A stretch of 64,000 nucleotides of DNA from Pseudomonas putida (GCF_016406145.1 NZ_CP066306.1:3162001-3226000); one strand, 5' to 3'. Shown: positions 36,129 through 48,745, counted from the stretch's first letter. The notes: generated by a model not told the origin, from the letters alone. Numbers and translations: made by a program.

Positions 36129-38042
36129 TCAATCGCGGACCTGGTCCTTGACCCAGTCCAGCATCCCCCCCGGCACGATCAGCTCGTGCCGCGCCCGCGA
36201 ACATGCGGTGTACAGCCCCGCCAGCATCCTTGCCCGCTCGTTGCGATTGCCGGCCGTTACCGGCGCAACCATCAGCTCCGGCGAGACCATTACACGGGCA
36301 AACTCCATGTTCTTCACATCGCGTACGCGGCCAAGGAAAAGCTTGGGCGCCTTGTCCCAGCGGTAGCGGCTCTTGGCCTTGGCAAAGTGCTCCGGGGTGT
36401 AGCCCTTGCGTAGCATGTTGGCCACGGCAACGAACGCCTTGTCGTCCCCCTTGTCTTGCTCAAGGGCCTGCCAGCTTGGGTAACGGAACAGCATCGGGTG
36501 ACGCGGCCGCGTGCCGTAACGGTACAACTCGATGCAATCCTCGACGAACAGCTCGAAATCCTTGCGTGCGCTTTGCAGCAGCACGAACGGCACACCCTGG
36601 TGGGTCAGGCGCTGGAACCAACCGAACAAACCCCACTCGTCATCGACGATCAACGCGGTGGGCTGCGCGGGTACCGTCACAGAGTCGAAGAAACTGACCC
36701 GCGTGTAATGCTCGGCACTGCCGCTGAAGGCTGCCTGGATGGCCGCCGGGTGCGCCTGGATCAACGGATTGAGCACGCTGTCCATGGCAGGCCCTGCGCG
36801 CAAGGAATGGTCGATGTAGCGTTGGCGGATGAAGCCGCCATGGTGAGGGCTCAAGCCATTGAGGTTCTGCAGCTCATCGCCCAAGGCAATGACTGATTGC
36901 GGGCTACGATCCAGCACGGCGACCATGGGTGCGGACAGCTCGTGGGCTTCATCGACTATCACATGGGTATAGCGGCTGTCGATCAGCTCGGCCGTCAGTG
37001 ACAACAGCTTGACCCGGTGGTAATCGCGCACCGGCAACTGGATCTCGCGCGACGATGGGCGGATCAGTTCCTGCCAGTACAACCTGGCCTTTTCCAGCAG
37101 CACTTCCTGATCCAGCGGCGAGGTCCCCGGACCGGCCCAAGGCAAGTGATGCAGCTGCAACTGGCTGTCGCCACTGCGGCAGAAGCTGCGTACGGCCTTG
37201 ATACACAGGGCGACCACATCCCGAGCGGCCAAGGGGCCGATATCGGGGATGGCCAGCCATTTCACCACCTGTGCCTCCTGCGGGCGCCACGACAACTTGG
37301 TCCGGTACGGGTCGCGCAGGCGCCAACCGTTACTGGTGAGGTCACGGTTGAGAATCTCGTCGGCCAGTTGGCCAAAGGTCATCGCCGTGTACGCCTCAGC
37401 ATCCTTGACCCGCGCCCGCAGTGCCCTGAGCTGGCCTTCGGTGAGGGCCAACAGCAAGGTGCGTTGCGGGTCGAGCAGGCGCGCGAACTGGTGGATCAGG
37501 AAGGTTTTGCCGGTACCGGCGAACCCCTGCACCGCCACCGACTCGTCCACCCCGGACAAAAACTCGCGCAGCAGGCGGTTCTGCTGGTCGCTGAGCATGA
37601 GGTCGCTGGCCAACGACGGCAGGTACACCGGGTGCAATGGCGTGACCCTTTGCCGGTAGCTGTCGGCAAACTGGAAGTTCCACTGGCCTTCGTCGTCCTG
37701 AAATTCTTCTTCCGGATAGTCGACTTCGGGTGATACCAGCGCGACGCCGTTCTCACCCAGCATGCCGAGCCCCATGGCAAACGCCTCACGGTCAAAATGC
37801 TGCGCTACCTGGCCCTGAAAACGGCCAGGCGCCGCCGTTTCGACCTCATTGGCGATGCGCACGATTTCGGCGAAGCGGCGTTCCTGTGCGTCAGCCGAAA
37901 CGCTGGCAGGCTGGCGCGGCAGGTTCTGCACGAACAGCACGGCGGCCGCCTGCAGCACGCTGGCGCTGGGAAAAAAGTCGGTGGCAGGGGCTGCGCTGGC
38001 GAGGCGCTCGGCCTGGTCGCTGGGCAAAGGCAGGTAGAACAT
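36129..38042 (-). CDS. UvrD-like superfamily 1 ATPase/helicase, stand-alone
   Basis: This is a 637-residue protein with SF1 helicase motifs: Walker A GFAGTGKT (173-180), Walker B VIVDEAHE (361-368), motif III ALGDELQNLNG (386-396) and a C-terminal motif VI-like YTACSRARHELIV. The first 150 residues, with an acidic stretch (VDYPEEEFQDDEGQWNFQF), match nothing I know and could be a partner-binding domain. No nuclease motif is visible. It stands alone, with an AraC gene behind and a REP pair ahead. A role in DNA repair or defence is possible but unsupported. Confidence 0.8.
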   Translation of the reverse strand: MFYLPLPSDQAERLASAAPATDFFPSASVLQAAAVLFVQNLPRQPASVSADAQERRFAEIVRIANEVETAAPGRFQGQVAQHFDREAFAMGLGMLGENGVALVSPEVDYPEEEFQDDEGQWNFQFADSYRQRVTPLHPVYLPSLASDLMLSDQQNRLLREFLSGVDESVAVQGFAGTGKTFLIHQFARLLDPQRTLLLALTEGQLRALRARVKDAEAYTAMTFGQLADEILNRDLTSNGWRLRDPYRTKLSWRPQEAQVVKWLAIPDIGPLAARDVVALCIKAVRSFCRSGDSQLQLHHLPWAGPGTSPLDQEVLLEKARLYWQELIRPSSREIQLPVRDYHRVKLLSLTAELIDSRYTHVIVDEAHELSAPMVAVLDRSPQSVIALGDELQNLNGLSPHHGGFIRQRYIDHSLRAGPAMDSVLNPLIQAHPAAIQAAFSGSAEHYTRVSFFDSVTVPAQPTALIVDDEWGLFGWFQRLTHQGVPFVLLQSARKDFELFVEDCIELYRYGTRPRHPMLFRYPSWQALEQDKGDDKAFVAVANMLRKGYTPEHFAKAKSRYRWDKAPKLFLGRVRDVKNMEFARVMVSPELMVAPVTAGNRNERARMLAGLYTACSRARHELIVPGGMLDWVKDQVRD

Positions 38043-38101
38043 CGGGACCTCGGGTGAACACTGCCGGGCACGATAGCAACTTTCCCGCAGGAATGCTGGG
38101 T

Positions 38102-39010
38102 TTAACCGCGAACCGGCCGGCCCCGCTTGAGCGTCTCGCTGGGCAGTTCCCGGAACAACTGCCGATAGCTTTCGGAAAAGCGTCCCAAATGCCAGAACGA
38201 CCAGCGCATGGCCACCTCGGCAACCGTCACCTCGCCACCGCGCAACAGATCGCGCCGTGCCCCATTGAGCCGGCGAAGCCGCAGCCAATGGGCCGGCGGC
38301 ATACCGGTGAAGGCCTTGAATGCCTGCTGCAGCTGGCGCAGGGAAACGCCGGCAACGTCCGCCAACTCCAGCAGGTTAAGGGTTTCTTCGGGGCAGTCGG
38401 CAGCCCACTCACTGACCCGCTGCATGATCGCCCGCTCCTCTCCCCGCCGCCCCAGCGCTCCGCCCTGCAGCTGCTGGCAGGCGTTGTCCAGGATGAACAG
38501 GCAGTCTTCCAGCAACTGTTCGGCCAACGCTTGCCCCGCAAGTGGACAATCGGCTTCCCCCAGTCGTGTCAGGGTAGCGCTGAGCCAACTGCCGAACAGC
38601 GCATTCTGGCCGCTGCCCAGCGGCACCATGAACAAGCCGTCAAGGCGCTGCGGGTCGAGGGCGTGGCTGGCCAGGAAGGCCTGGTCGAACACCACCGCCA
38701 CTTCCTGGTAGTTCTCCGGTGTGATCCAGATATTGCGGCTCTGTTCGTTGAGCAGGTACAGGCTGTTCTCACTGCGGTCGAAGCAGAACGCCAATGCGCC
38801 GCTGGGGGCACGGAAAAACTGCTCGACCCGCGTGTTGAGGCGCTCTTCGTACACCTGTACGCCATCCAGGCCCAGGCAACGCAGCTGGCCACTGAAGTGG
38901 CCGGGCGACATCTGCCGGTACTGCTGCTGCCAACCGGGGGTGGCGCGCACCTGCTCGGTCACATCGCTGGTTTGGAAGGCCTGGACCTGCAAGGCATTGG
39001 GCGTTGTCAC
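38102..39010 (-). CDS. AraC-family regulator of the polyamine cluster
   Basis: This is a 302-residue regulator with an N-terminal sensor half and a C-terminal AraC HTH pair (LLELADVAGVSLRQLQQAFK and VAEVAMRWSFWHLGRFSESY). A GTG start at 39010 with AGGA seven bases upstream is used; the open frame continues far upstream only as an antisense shadow of the ligase gene. It is divergent from the PuuA-like ligase gene across 150 bp, so it is the likely regulator of the ligase, binding-protein and oxidase genes. The inducer is probably a polyamine or related amine. Confidence 0.87.
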   Translation of the reverse strand: MTTPNALQVQAFQTSDVTEQVRATPGWQQQYRQMSPGHFSGQLRCLGLDGVQVYEERLNTRVEQFFRAPSGALAFCFDRSENSLYLLNEQSRNIWITPENYQEVAVVFDQAFLASHALDPQRLDGLFMVPLGSGQNALFGSWLSATLTRLGEADCPLAGQALAEQLLEDCLFILDNACQQLQGGALGRRGEERAIMQRVSEWAADCPEETLNLLELADVAGVSLRQLQQAFKAFTGMPPAHWLRLRRLNGARRDLLRGGEVTVAEVAMRWSFWHLGRFSESYRQLFRELPSETLKRGRPVRG

Positions 39011-39160
39011 GCTGCGTCCTAATTGCACTCTTTTGGTGCATTCATTGCCGAAGAAAGTGGATAGATTGCCCCTGGGGGCTGCGCCCAAGATAGCCCTCAG
39101 CACGGCATGTGGGAAGGCTCCTGCACACCAGTGCCACAAAAACCCAACCAAGAGGTCTGT

Positions 39161-41673
<2,513 letters not shown>

Positions 41674-41687
41674 GCCGAGAGCGCGCC

Positions 41688-42983
41688 ATGCCATTCGATA
41701 CCCAACACACTGCGTCTTATTACGCCGCCACCGCGCGTGATACCGCGCCCTACCCCAGCCTGGACGGCGAACTGACCGCTGATGTGTGCGTGGTCGGCGG
41801 TGGCCTGACCGGGGTCAATACCGCGCTGGAACTGGCCGAGCGTGGCCTGTCGGTGATCCTGCTCGAAGGCCGGCGCGTCGGCTGGGGCGCCAGTGGGCGC
41901 AACGGTGGCCAGCTGATCCGCGGCATCGGCCATGACGTCAGCGGTTTTGCCCGCTATGTCGGCCAGGACGGCGTGCGCTACCTGAAACAGGCCGGCATCG
42001 ACTCGGTGGCCCTGGTGGCAAAGCGTATCGAGCAGTACGGCATTGCCTGCGACCTGCGCTGGGGCTTCTGCGAACTGGCCAATACTCCTGCCCAGTTCGC
42101 GGCGTTCAAGGACGAGCAGCGCGAGCTGGCGGAGCTTGGCTATGGCCATGAAACGCGTCTGGTCGGCCCTGAGCACCTGCACGAAATCGTTGCCAGCGAC
42201 CAGTACGCCGGCGGGCTGGTGGACATGGGGTCGGGCCATCTGCACCCGCTCGACCTGGTACAGGGTGAAGCGCGCGCGGCCCATGGCCTGGGCGTGCGCA
42301 TTTTCGAGCAGAGCCCGGTGCTGCGCATCGAGCATGGCACCACGGTCACCCTGCACACCGCTCGGGGCAAGGTCAGGGCACACAGCCTGGTGCTCGGTTG
42401 CAACGCCCACCTGGACGACCTGGAGCCACGCCTGAGCGGTAAAGTGCTGCCTGCCGGCAGCTACGTGGTGGCCACCGAGCCACTGCCCGAGGCCGTGGCC
42501 AAGGCGCTTATCCCGCAGAACATGGCGATGTGCGACCAGAAGGTCGGCCTGGATTACTACCGCCTCACCGCAGATCGTCGGCTGTTGTTCGGCGGGGCCT
42601 GCCATTATTCAGGGCGCGACCCGAAGGACATCGCCGCCTACATGCGGCCCAAAGTGCTCAAGGTGTTCCCGCAACTGGCCGACGTGCGCATCGATTACCA
42701 ATGGGGCGGGATGATCGGCATCACTGCCAACCGCTTCCCTCAGGTCGGGCGGCTGAGCCAGTACCCGAATGTCTACTACGCCCAGGGCTACTCCGGGCAT
42801 GGCCTGAATGTGACGCACTGGACGGCCAGACTGCTGGCTGAAGGGATCGCTGTCGGGCACAGCCAGGGGCTGGATGTCTTCAGCGCCGTACCCCACCTTA
42901 CCTTCCCGGGCGGCAAGGCGTTGCGCTCTCCGCTGCTGGCATTGGGGATGCTGTGGTATCGGGTGCGCGAGGTGCTGGGTTGA
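41688..42983 (+). CDS. FAD-dependent gamma-glutamyl-amine oxidase (PuuB-like)
   Basis: This is a 431-residue flavoprotein of the DAO family. The dinucleotide-binding motif is VCVVGGGLTGVNTALELAER at about residue 30, and GWGASGRNGGQLIRGIGHD is the typical PuuB-like flavin segment. The C-terminal part contains MIGITANRFPQVGRLSQYPN and YAQGYSGHGLNVTHWTARLL. It would oxidise the gamma-glutamyl amine made by the ligase upstream to an aldehyde plus ammonia and H2O2. It starts 14 bp after the binding-protein gene. Confidence 0.9.
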   Translation: MPFDTQHTASYYAATARDTAPYPSLDGELTADVCVVGGGLTGVNTALELAERGLSVILLEGRRVGWGASGRNGGQLIRGIGHDVSGFARYVGQDGVRYLKQAGIDSVALVAKRIEQYGIACDLRWGFCELANTPAQFAAFKDEQRELAELGYGHETRLVGPEHLHEIVASDQYAGGLVDMGSGHLHPLDLVQGEARAAHGLGVRIFEQSPVLRIEHGTTVTLHTARGKVRAHSLVLGCNAHLDDLEPRLSGKVLPAGSYVVATEPLPEAVAKALIPQNMAMCDQKVGLDYYRLTADRRLLFGGACHYSGRDPKDIAAYMRPKVLKVFPQLADVRIDYQWGGMIGITANRFPQVGRLSQYPNVYYAQGYSGHGLNVTHWTARLLAEGIAVGHSQGLDVFSAVPHLTFPGGKALRSPLLALGMLWYRVREVLG

Positions 42984-42984
42984 C

Positions 42985-44361
42985 TCAGCACTCGACGAAC
43001 GCCACCGCCAAACCACCACGCGACGTTTCCTTGTAATTGGCATGCATGTCGGCGCCGGTATCACGCATGGTACGGATCACCCGATCAAGCGAGATGAAGT
43101 GCTCGCCATCACCGCGCAGGGCCATCTGCACGGCATTGATCGCCTTGACCGCGGCAATCGCATTGCGCTCGATGCACGGCACCTGGACCAGCCCACCGAC
43201 CGGGTCGCAGGTCAAGCCCAGGTTGTGTTCCAGGGCAATCTCGGCGGCGTTTTCCAACTGCGGCGGTGTAGCGCCCAGCACTTGGGCAAGGCCGGCCGCG
43301 GCCATCGAGCACGCCGAGCCCACCTCGCCCTGGCAGCCCACCTCGGCACCGGAGATCGATGCATTCTTCTTGCACAGGATGCCGACAGCGGCAGCGGCCA
43401 GCAGGAATTCCACCACATCGTCGTCACAGGTAGCGGGGTTGAATTTCATGTAGTAGTGCAACACCGCGGGGATGATGCCCGCCGCACCGTTGGTCGGCGC
43501 TGTGACCATGCGCCCGCCAGCGGCGTTCTCTTCATTGACCGCCAGGGCGAACAGATTGACCCACTCCATCGCGCTCAGGGTCGAGCCGATCACATTGGGT
43601 TTGCCCAGTTCCTGCAGGCTGCGATGCAAGCGTGCAGCGCGGCGCTTGACGCCCAGCCCGCCAGGCAGGATGCCCTCATTGCGTAGGCCGTTGTCGACGC
43701 ATTCACGCATTGCAGCCCATATCCGCAGCAGCCCTTCGCGCACCTCGGCTTCGGGGCGCCAGGCGCATTCGTTGGCCAGCATCAGCTGGGCAACGCTCAG
43801 CTGGTGGGCCTTGCACAGCGCCAGCAACTGGGCGGCACTGGAGAATTCGTAGGGCAGCGTGACTGCAGCCGCCTGGCTCTGGGGCGCGTCGATTTCACCC
43901 TGCTCGACAATGAAGCCGCCGCCAACGGAATAGTAGGTCTGGCTGAGCAGGCTGCCCTGTTCGTCCATTGCCTCCAGGGTCATGGCATTGGGGTGATACG
44001 CCAGGTTTTCGTCCAGCAGCAGCATGTCGCGTGCATAGATGAAGGTCAGCGGGTGGCTGGCGTCGAGCATCAGGCATTGCTCCTGCATCACCTGAGCGAT
44101 GCGTGACTCGATGGTGGCCGGGTCGATCCGGTCCGGCCACTGCCCCATCAGGCCGAGCAGGCAGGCGTGGTCAGTGGCATGGCCCACACCCGTGGCGGAA
44201 AGCGAACCATAAAGCCGCACTTCGATACGCCTTACCTGGCCCAGCAAACCCTGGGTGCGCAATGCCTGAGCGAAGGTAGCGGCTGCCCGCATGGGGCCGA
44301 CGGTGTGGGAACTGGATGGGCCGATGCCGATTTTGAAAAGGTCGAAAACACTGATAGCCAT
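42985..44361 (-). CDS. sdaA: L-serine ammonia-lyase (single-chain, Fe-S type)
   Basis: This 458-residue enzyme converts L-serine to pyruvate and ammonia, using a 4Fe-4S cluster rather than PLP. Alpha and beta parts are in one chain: the N-terminal [20 protein letters not shown] and the C-terminal catalytic region with [20 protein letters not shown] and [19 protein letters not shown], which hold the cluster cysteines. It is convergent with the amine oxidase gene and divergent from a LysR gene that may control it. Pseudomonads have more than one copy, so sdaA versus sdaB is not certain. Confidence 0.92.
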   Translation of the reverse strand: MAISVFDLFKIGIGPSSSHTVGPMRAAATFAQALRTQGLLGQVRRIEVRLYGSLSATGVGHATDHACLLGLMGQWPDRIDPATIESRIAQVMQEQCLMLDASHPLTFIYARDMLLLDENLAYHPNAMTLEAMDEQGSLLSQTYYSVGGGFIVEQGEIDAPQSQAAAVTLPYEFSSAAQLLALCKAHQLSVAQLMLANECAWRPEAEVREGLLRIWAAMRECVDNGLRNEGILPGGLGVKRRAARLHRSLQELGKPNVIGSTLSAMEWVNLFALAVNEENAAGGRMVTAPTNGAAGIIPAVLHYYMKFNPATCDDDVVEFLLAAAAVGILCKKNASISGAEVGCQGEVGSACSMAAAGLAQVLGATPPQLENAAEIALEHNLGLTCDPVGGLVQVPCIERNAIAAVKAINAVQMALRGDGEHFISLDRVIRTMRDTGADMHANYKETSRGGLAVAFVEC

Positions 44362-44507
44362 GCTAATGCCTGCCCGCGCCCGGCTGTATCACCGTTACGC
44401 GGTTGTCTGGATAAATTGAACGCTATTGCGGATTTGCGCGATACTGCCGCGCTGACCTGTTGATGACCAACGAAACTTTCTAAGCAAGGCTTTAGCAGAA
44501 CTAAACG

Positions 44508-45473
44508 ATGCGACGACAAATGAATGGCCAGATGTTCGTCTGGCTGCATGTTTTTTCCTGCGCGGCCCGGCACCTCTCCTTCACCCGCTGCGCCGAGGAA
44601 CTGCACATCACCCCCGGCGCAGTCAGCCAGCAGATGCGGCAGCTGGAAGAGCGCCTTGGCTACCGCCTGTTCCTGCGCCGGGCACGCGGAGTGGAGCTGA
44701 GCGCCGAGGGGCAGCGCTTGGCGCAGACCGTGGCCGAGGCCTACGGCAGCATCGAAGCAGAACTGCTGCGCCTGGATGCAGGGGAGATCCGCGGCACCTT
44801 GCGCGTACGCTCGATTCCCTCATTCCTGGCCAAGTGGCTGACACCGCGCCTGCCGCGCTTCCAGCAGCGGTATCCGGATATCGAATTGCGCCTGGTGGCC
44901 GAAGACAGTGCGCAGGCGCTGAACCCGGGCGACTTCGACCTGGCCATTGACCTGAATGATGGCAGCTACCCGGGCATGCTCTCGACGCCGCTGCTGGACG
45001 AACAGATCTTCCCCGTCTGCTCGCCAGCCCTGCTGCGCGGCCGCCCGCCACTGCACGGGCCTGCGGACCTTGCCCACTATCCACTGTTGCACGACATCAC
45101 TGCCTGGCGCGGCAGTTCGGACTTTGCCGAATGGGAGTTCTACCTGGAGGGCATTGGTGCGCCACGGCTGGATGTGCGCCGGGGGCATACCTTCAACCGC
45201 AATCACCTGACGATAGAAGCAGCAATTGCCGGGATCGGCGTGGCCATAGCCCGACGCACCTTACTCAATGATGAACTGGAACGGGGCGCATTGATCGTGC
45301 CGTTCGGTGTGCCAATCGCCAATCACAAGCGCTATGTAGTGCATTACCCACCAGGCGGGCTGAACCAGCCGGGCGCTCGTGCGGTGCACGACTGGCTGGT
45401 GGAAGAGGCCAAAAGCTTCCTCATGCAGCACCCTGTTCAAGCCCGTACCGCGACCACCCGTACACCCTCGTAA
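44508..45473 (+). CDS. LysR-family regulator (GcvA/DsdC-like)
   Basis: This is a 321-residue LysR regulator: HTH LSFTRCAEELHITPGAVSQQ and MRQLEERLGYRLFLRRARGV, then a co-inducer-binding domain. The HTH with PGAVSQQMRQLE is of the GcvA/DsdC type, whose members often control amino acid genes. It is divergent from the L-serine dehydratase gene across 146 bp, so serine or glycine response is plausible. An ATG at 44520 is an alternative start; neither has a clear ribosome-binding site. Confidence 0.87.
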   Translation: MRRQMNGQMFVWLHVFSCAARHLSFTRCAEELHITPGAVSQQMRQLEERLGYRLFLRRARGVELSAEGQRLAQTVAEAYGSIEAELLRLDAGEIRGTLRVRSIPSFLAKWLTPRLPRFQQRYPDIELRLVAEDSAQALNPGDFDLAIDLNDGSYPGMLSTPLLDEQIFPVCSPALLRGRPPLHGPADLAHYPLLHDITAWRGSSDFAEWEFYLEGIGAPRLDVRRGHTFNRNHLTIEAAIAGIGVAIARRTLLNDELERGALIVPFGVPIANHKRYVVHYPPGGLNQPGARAVHDWLVEEAKSFLMQHPVQARTATTRTPS

Positions 45474-47135
45474 TCATTCGACTGCAAGGCGCTTCACATC
45501 GAAATCAAACGAGGGAACGTACTCACCGGCCAGCAAATGTGGGCATTTGGACGAGACAAAGTTGTCGCTCAACAGGTCTTGGGCACTGTCATAACCCGGC
45601 ATGGAAATGCCAGTGATGTTCAACAGCGTATGCGGTAGGGAGGAAATGCTGATGGTCTGCCCTTCCCTCTGTTTGAGCTTTTGCAGCGCTTGCGCCTGCC
45701 GCTGCAGCAGGCTGCCGGAAGCCCAGAAAAACGCCGCAACCGAAAGGTCGTACTCATTGCCCATGCCATGGCCTAACAGACCGCGGCTGTCATCCAGCAA
45801 ATTCTCGCCATGGTCAGACGAATAGACCAACAGTGCCTTGCGCTGACTGCTTTTGAGTCGATCGATGATCTTCCCCAACAGCCAATCGGTGTACAAGATC
45901 GAGTTGTCGTAATCTGCGGTGATCCGGTCCTTCGCGCTGTCGGTCGCAGGCATGAATTTGCCGAACTCACGTGGGTAGCGGCGAGCGTAATCGAAATGGC
46001 TGCCCTTGATATGAATAAAGATCGCCTGTTTTTGCGTGCCGCCTTGCTGGACGATGTCTTCGTAGGCCGACATCAATGCACCGTCGTAGCTGCGCTCAAA
46101 GTACTGGCGGTTCTGGGCCTCGGCAGCAATTTGCGGAATGATCCCGCCAAAACTGTCGACTTCCTGGGAAGATAGCCAGTACGTCTTGTAGCCGGCAGCG
46201 CGGTAGATGCCAACCAGCGACTTGGTCGAGGCGATCAGGTCCCAGTGCCTGATCGGCTCCAGGCTCAGCATTGAGGGCACCGCGACCGACGTATGCGGCG
46301 CCGTGGTGCACATGCTGTTGAACTTGAACACCCCCGCCTCTTTGTCAAGGTTCGGCGTCGTGGGATGGTGGTAACCATAGAGCGACCAGTTATGTGGCCG
46401 TGAAGACTCGCCGATGACGAACACGAGGGTCTCTACGTCAGCGGCGTCCGATACTGCAGTTATTTCTACCTCGGACTCCAGGCGCTGTTTGATATAGCGC
46501 TTCGACTCGGCATACAACGTTACCGTCAACCCGATTTGCGACAAATAACCCACAGGGGTACTTTGGTCCTTCGCAGCCAAGTCCAGGACAGCACTCTTGC
46601 CCAGCGAGTTGAGCTTCACGGTTTTATAAAAATAGGCGCCATACCCCAACACCAAGGCACTTATCGTCAAACTGAAAATCACCTTGCTTTGGTAAAACGT
46701 ACGCCTGCGCAATCCTGCCAACCCAACGCCATAGCACAGCACGAATATCAGCAACACCGCACTGATCGAATGCCAGTAGGTGCTCAGGAAATCGGTAGCC
46801 TCTTTGTAATTGGTCAGCCCGATAAAAAGATAGGCCGCCGTCAAGCGTGAACCGAAGTTCAACACCAGAAACAGGTCCACGCTGGCCGCCAGATAAAATG
46901 GCAACAACAGAAGATGAACCTTGAATTGATTGGCTGAAACGAAACGCGTGGCCAGCAGCCATAACAGTGAAATGGCAAACGTATAGATAACCAGCAAATC
47001 TGTTTTCGAGCAATTGCACTCGGCCAGTAACCTTACGAACAACGGCGACAGCAGAAACGACCATAAAAGGAGAATCGGCCACTCTGCCTTCGCTACCCTC
47101 GACGCAACACCGCCCAGCCGGGAAAAGGTTTTCAT
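45474..47135 (-). CDS. phosphoethanolamine transferase (EptA/CptA-like)
   Basis: This is a 553-residue inner-membrane enzyme of the alkaline-phosphatase superfamily. About five membrane segments occupy residues 1-165. The periplasmic catalytic domain has the metal motif VFVIGESSRPHNWSLYGYHH, the acceptor-threonine region CTTAPHTSVAVPSML and the metal pair YSSDHGENLLDD with GHGMGNEYD. It would move phosphoethanolamine from phosphatidylethanolamine to lipid A, LPS core or, given its place, the EPS. It is the last gene of the minus EPS arm, 43 bp after the priming transferase. Confidence 0.88.
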   Translation of the reverse strand: MKTFSRLGGVASRVAKAEWPILLLWSFLLSPLFVRLLAECNCSKTDLLVIYTFAISLLWLLATRFVSANQFKVHLLLLPFYLAASVDLFLVLNFGSRLTAAYLFIGLTNYKEATDFLSTYWHSISAVLLIFVLCYGVGLAGLRRRTFYQSKVIFSLTISALVLGYGAYFYKTVKLNSLGKSAVLDLAAKDQSTPVGYLSQIGLTVTLYAESKRYIKQRLESEVEITAVSDAADVETLVFVIGESSRPHNWSLYGYHHPTTPNLDKEAGVFKFNSMCTTAPHTSVAVPSMLSLEPIRHWDLIASTKSLVGIYRAAGYKTYWLSSQEVDSFGGIIPQIAAEAQNRQYFERSYDGALMSAYEDIVQQGGTQKQAIFIHIKGSHFDYARRYPREFGKFMPATDSAKDRITADYDNSILYTDWLLGKIIDRLKSSQRKALLVYSSDHGENLLDDSRGLLGHGMGNEYDLSVAAFFWASGSLLQRQAQALQKLKQREGQTISISSLPHTLLNITGISMPGYDSAQDLLSDNFVSSKCPHLLAGEYVPSFDFDVKRLAVE

Positions 47136-47178
47136 TGATCACAGCCCCTCTGGATGGCGCGCGGTCGGGTACCGGCCT

Positions 47179-48597
47179 TCAATAAGCCTGCTTGCCGGTA
47201 AAGGCATTGAGCGTTCGTACCAGAATCACGAAGTCGAGCCAGAGCGACCAGTTGTTAATGTACTCGATGTCCGAGTTCACCCGCTGGATCATCTGTTCGA
47301 TGTCCTTGGTTTCCCCACGGTAGCCGCGTACCTGTGCCAAGCCCGTCATGCCGGGCTTGATGTTGTGGCGAGCGAAATAATCGACGATGTCCTGGGAGTA
47401 CAGTGTGTCGTGTTGCAACGCATGCGGGCGAGGGCCCACAAGCGACATCTCGCCCGTCAATACATTGAAAAGCTGCGGCAATTCATCCAGGCTGGTGCGC
47501 CGGATGAAGGCGCCGACTCGGGTCAGCCTGGGGTCATTCTTTTGCGCCTGCTGGACCACACCACTGTCGGGCTGGTCAACGCGCATGCTGCGAAACTTCC
47601 AGATGCGAAAAGACTCCCCTGTCCAGCCGGTACGTTCCTGGCGGAAGAATACCGGCCCGGGGCTGTCGAGTTTGATGATGGCGGCGACCACCAGCAGTAC
47701 CGGCGACGCACAAAGCAGAATGAACGCGGCCAGCACACGGTCTTCGAGGTTCTTCAGAAACAGACTCATGCCCGTGAGCGGGGTTTCAGATAACGTCAGC
47801 ACCGGAATTCCGGCAATTTCACGGACGCTATGGTTGATCAGGCGCAGCGAGAAAATGTCGGGCACCCAATTCACTGCAATGCACTTGTCCAAGAGTTTCA
47901 GGTAGACATCGTTGATCAGCTCAGAGCCGCCGAGCGGCGTCACCAGATACACCGTTCGAATAGCCTGCTTGGCGATGATCTCGTCCAGGTCGGCAATACG
48001 GCCCAATACCGGCAAGCGCAATTTTGCATCTGCAGTGTCCTGCCCGTCGAGCTGTTCATCGATCAGCACACAACCCACCACCCGCTCACCGAACCAGGGG
48101 TTATTGCTGATTTTCTGGTAGAGGAAGTTTGCCAGGTCGCCCCCGCCGATAATCAACGCATTGTCCTGGCGAGCATGGGCAGTAAAACGCTTTTGCAATT
48201 CGCGCACCACAATATGCAACAGCAACTGCACAGCGTAACCAAATATAAACAACTGCCCCACCAACAGCCGCGAATACGTTTCGCTTTGTTTGGTAAGAAA
48301 AGCGATAACCACCAGAAAACAAAACGTCGCGGACCACGCCTTGAACAGCCTGAAGGCTTTGACGGACAGGCCAACGTTACTTCGATAAATGGCATAGTGG
48401 TCATAAATGACGGCCAGCGCACCGATCAGCAGCAGCAGCATGATGACGTAGTCTGACGTAATATAACCAAACTGATCGTAAATCAGGTACCACGCAACAC
48501 TGGTGACCGCTACTCCGTCGAGGCCGGCTTGAATGGCGTTACTCACGCTACTTCTTCGCTGGAGCAAGGAACGGCTGCTTCTAGGCTCGAATACCAT
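47179..48597 (-). CDS. undecaprenyl-phosphate sugar-1-phosphate transferase (WcaJ-like)
   Basis: This is a 472-residue polyprenol-phosphate hexose-1-P transferase that starts repeat-unit assembly on the inner membrane. N-terminal hydrophobic segments (about 1-135) are followed by a CoA-binding-like domain (ALIIGGGDLANFLYQK). The C-terminal catalytic domain has a final membrane helix then DSPGPVFFRQERTGWTG, KFRSMRVD, RRTSLDELPQLFNVLTGEMS and LVGPRPHALQHD. WcaJ-like enzymes use UDP-glucose. The start at 48597 has GAGG upstream; upstream in-frame codons look non-coding. Confidence 0.93.
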   Translation of the reverse strand: MVFEPRSSRSLLQRRSSVSNAIQAGLDGVAVTSVAWYLIYDQFGYITSDYVIMLLLLIGALAVIYDHYAIYRSNVGLSVKAFRLFKAWSATFCFLVVIAFLTKQSETYSRLLVGQLFIFGYAVQLLLHIVVRELQKRFTAHARQDNALIIGGGDLANFLYQKISNNPWFGERVVGCVLIDEQLDGQDTADAKLRLPVLGRIADLDEIIAKQAIRTVYLVTPLGGSELINDVYLKLLDKCIAVNWVPDIFSLRLINHSVREIAGIPVLTLSETPLTGMSLFLKNLEDRVLAAFILLCASPVLLVVAAIIKLDSPGPVFFRQERTGWTGESFRIWKFRSMRVDQPDSGVVQQAQKNDPRLTRVGAFIRRTSLDELPQLFNVLTGEMSLVGPRPHALQHDTLYSQDIVDYFARHNIKPGMTGLAQVRGYRGETKDIEQMIQRVNSDIEYINNWSLWLDFVILVRTLNAFTGKQAY

Positions 48598-48745
48598 TAT
48601 GAGGCCTCTTTTTATGTGCGTGACCCACGCGTCGCCATTACACCCGTGCGATAAAACCAACCTTAGGTTCAATACCAAATCATTAGATTGCTGCCACGCC
48701 ACCCCACGCCGCTTGATATCACTGTAGCAGTACCCGGCAGCCCAT

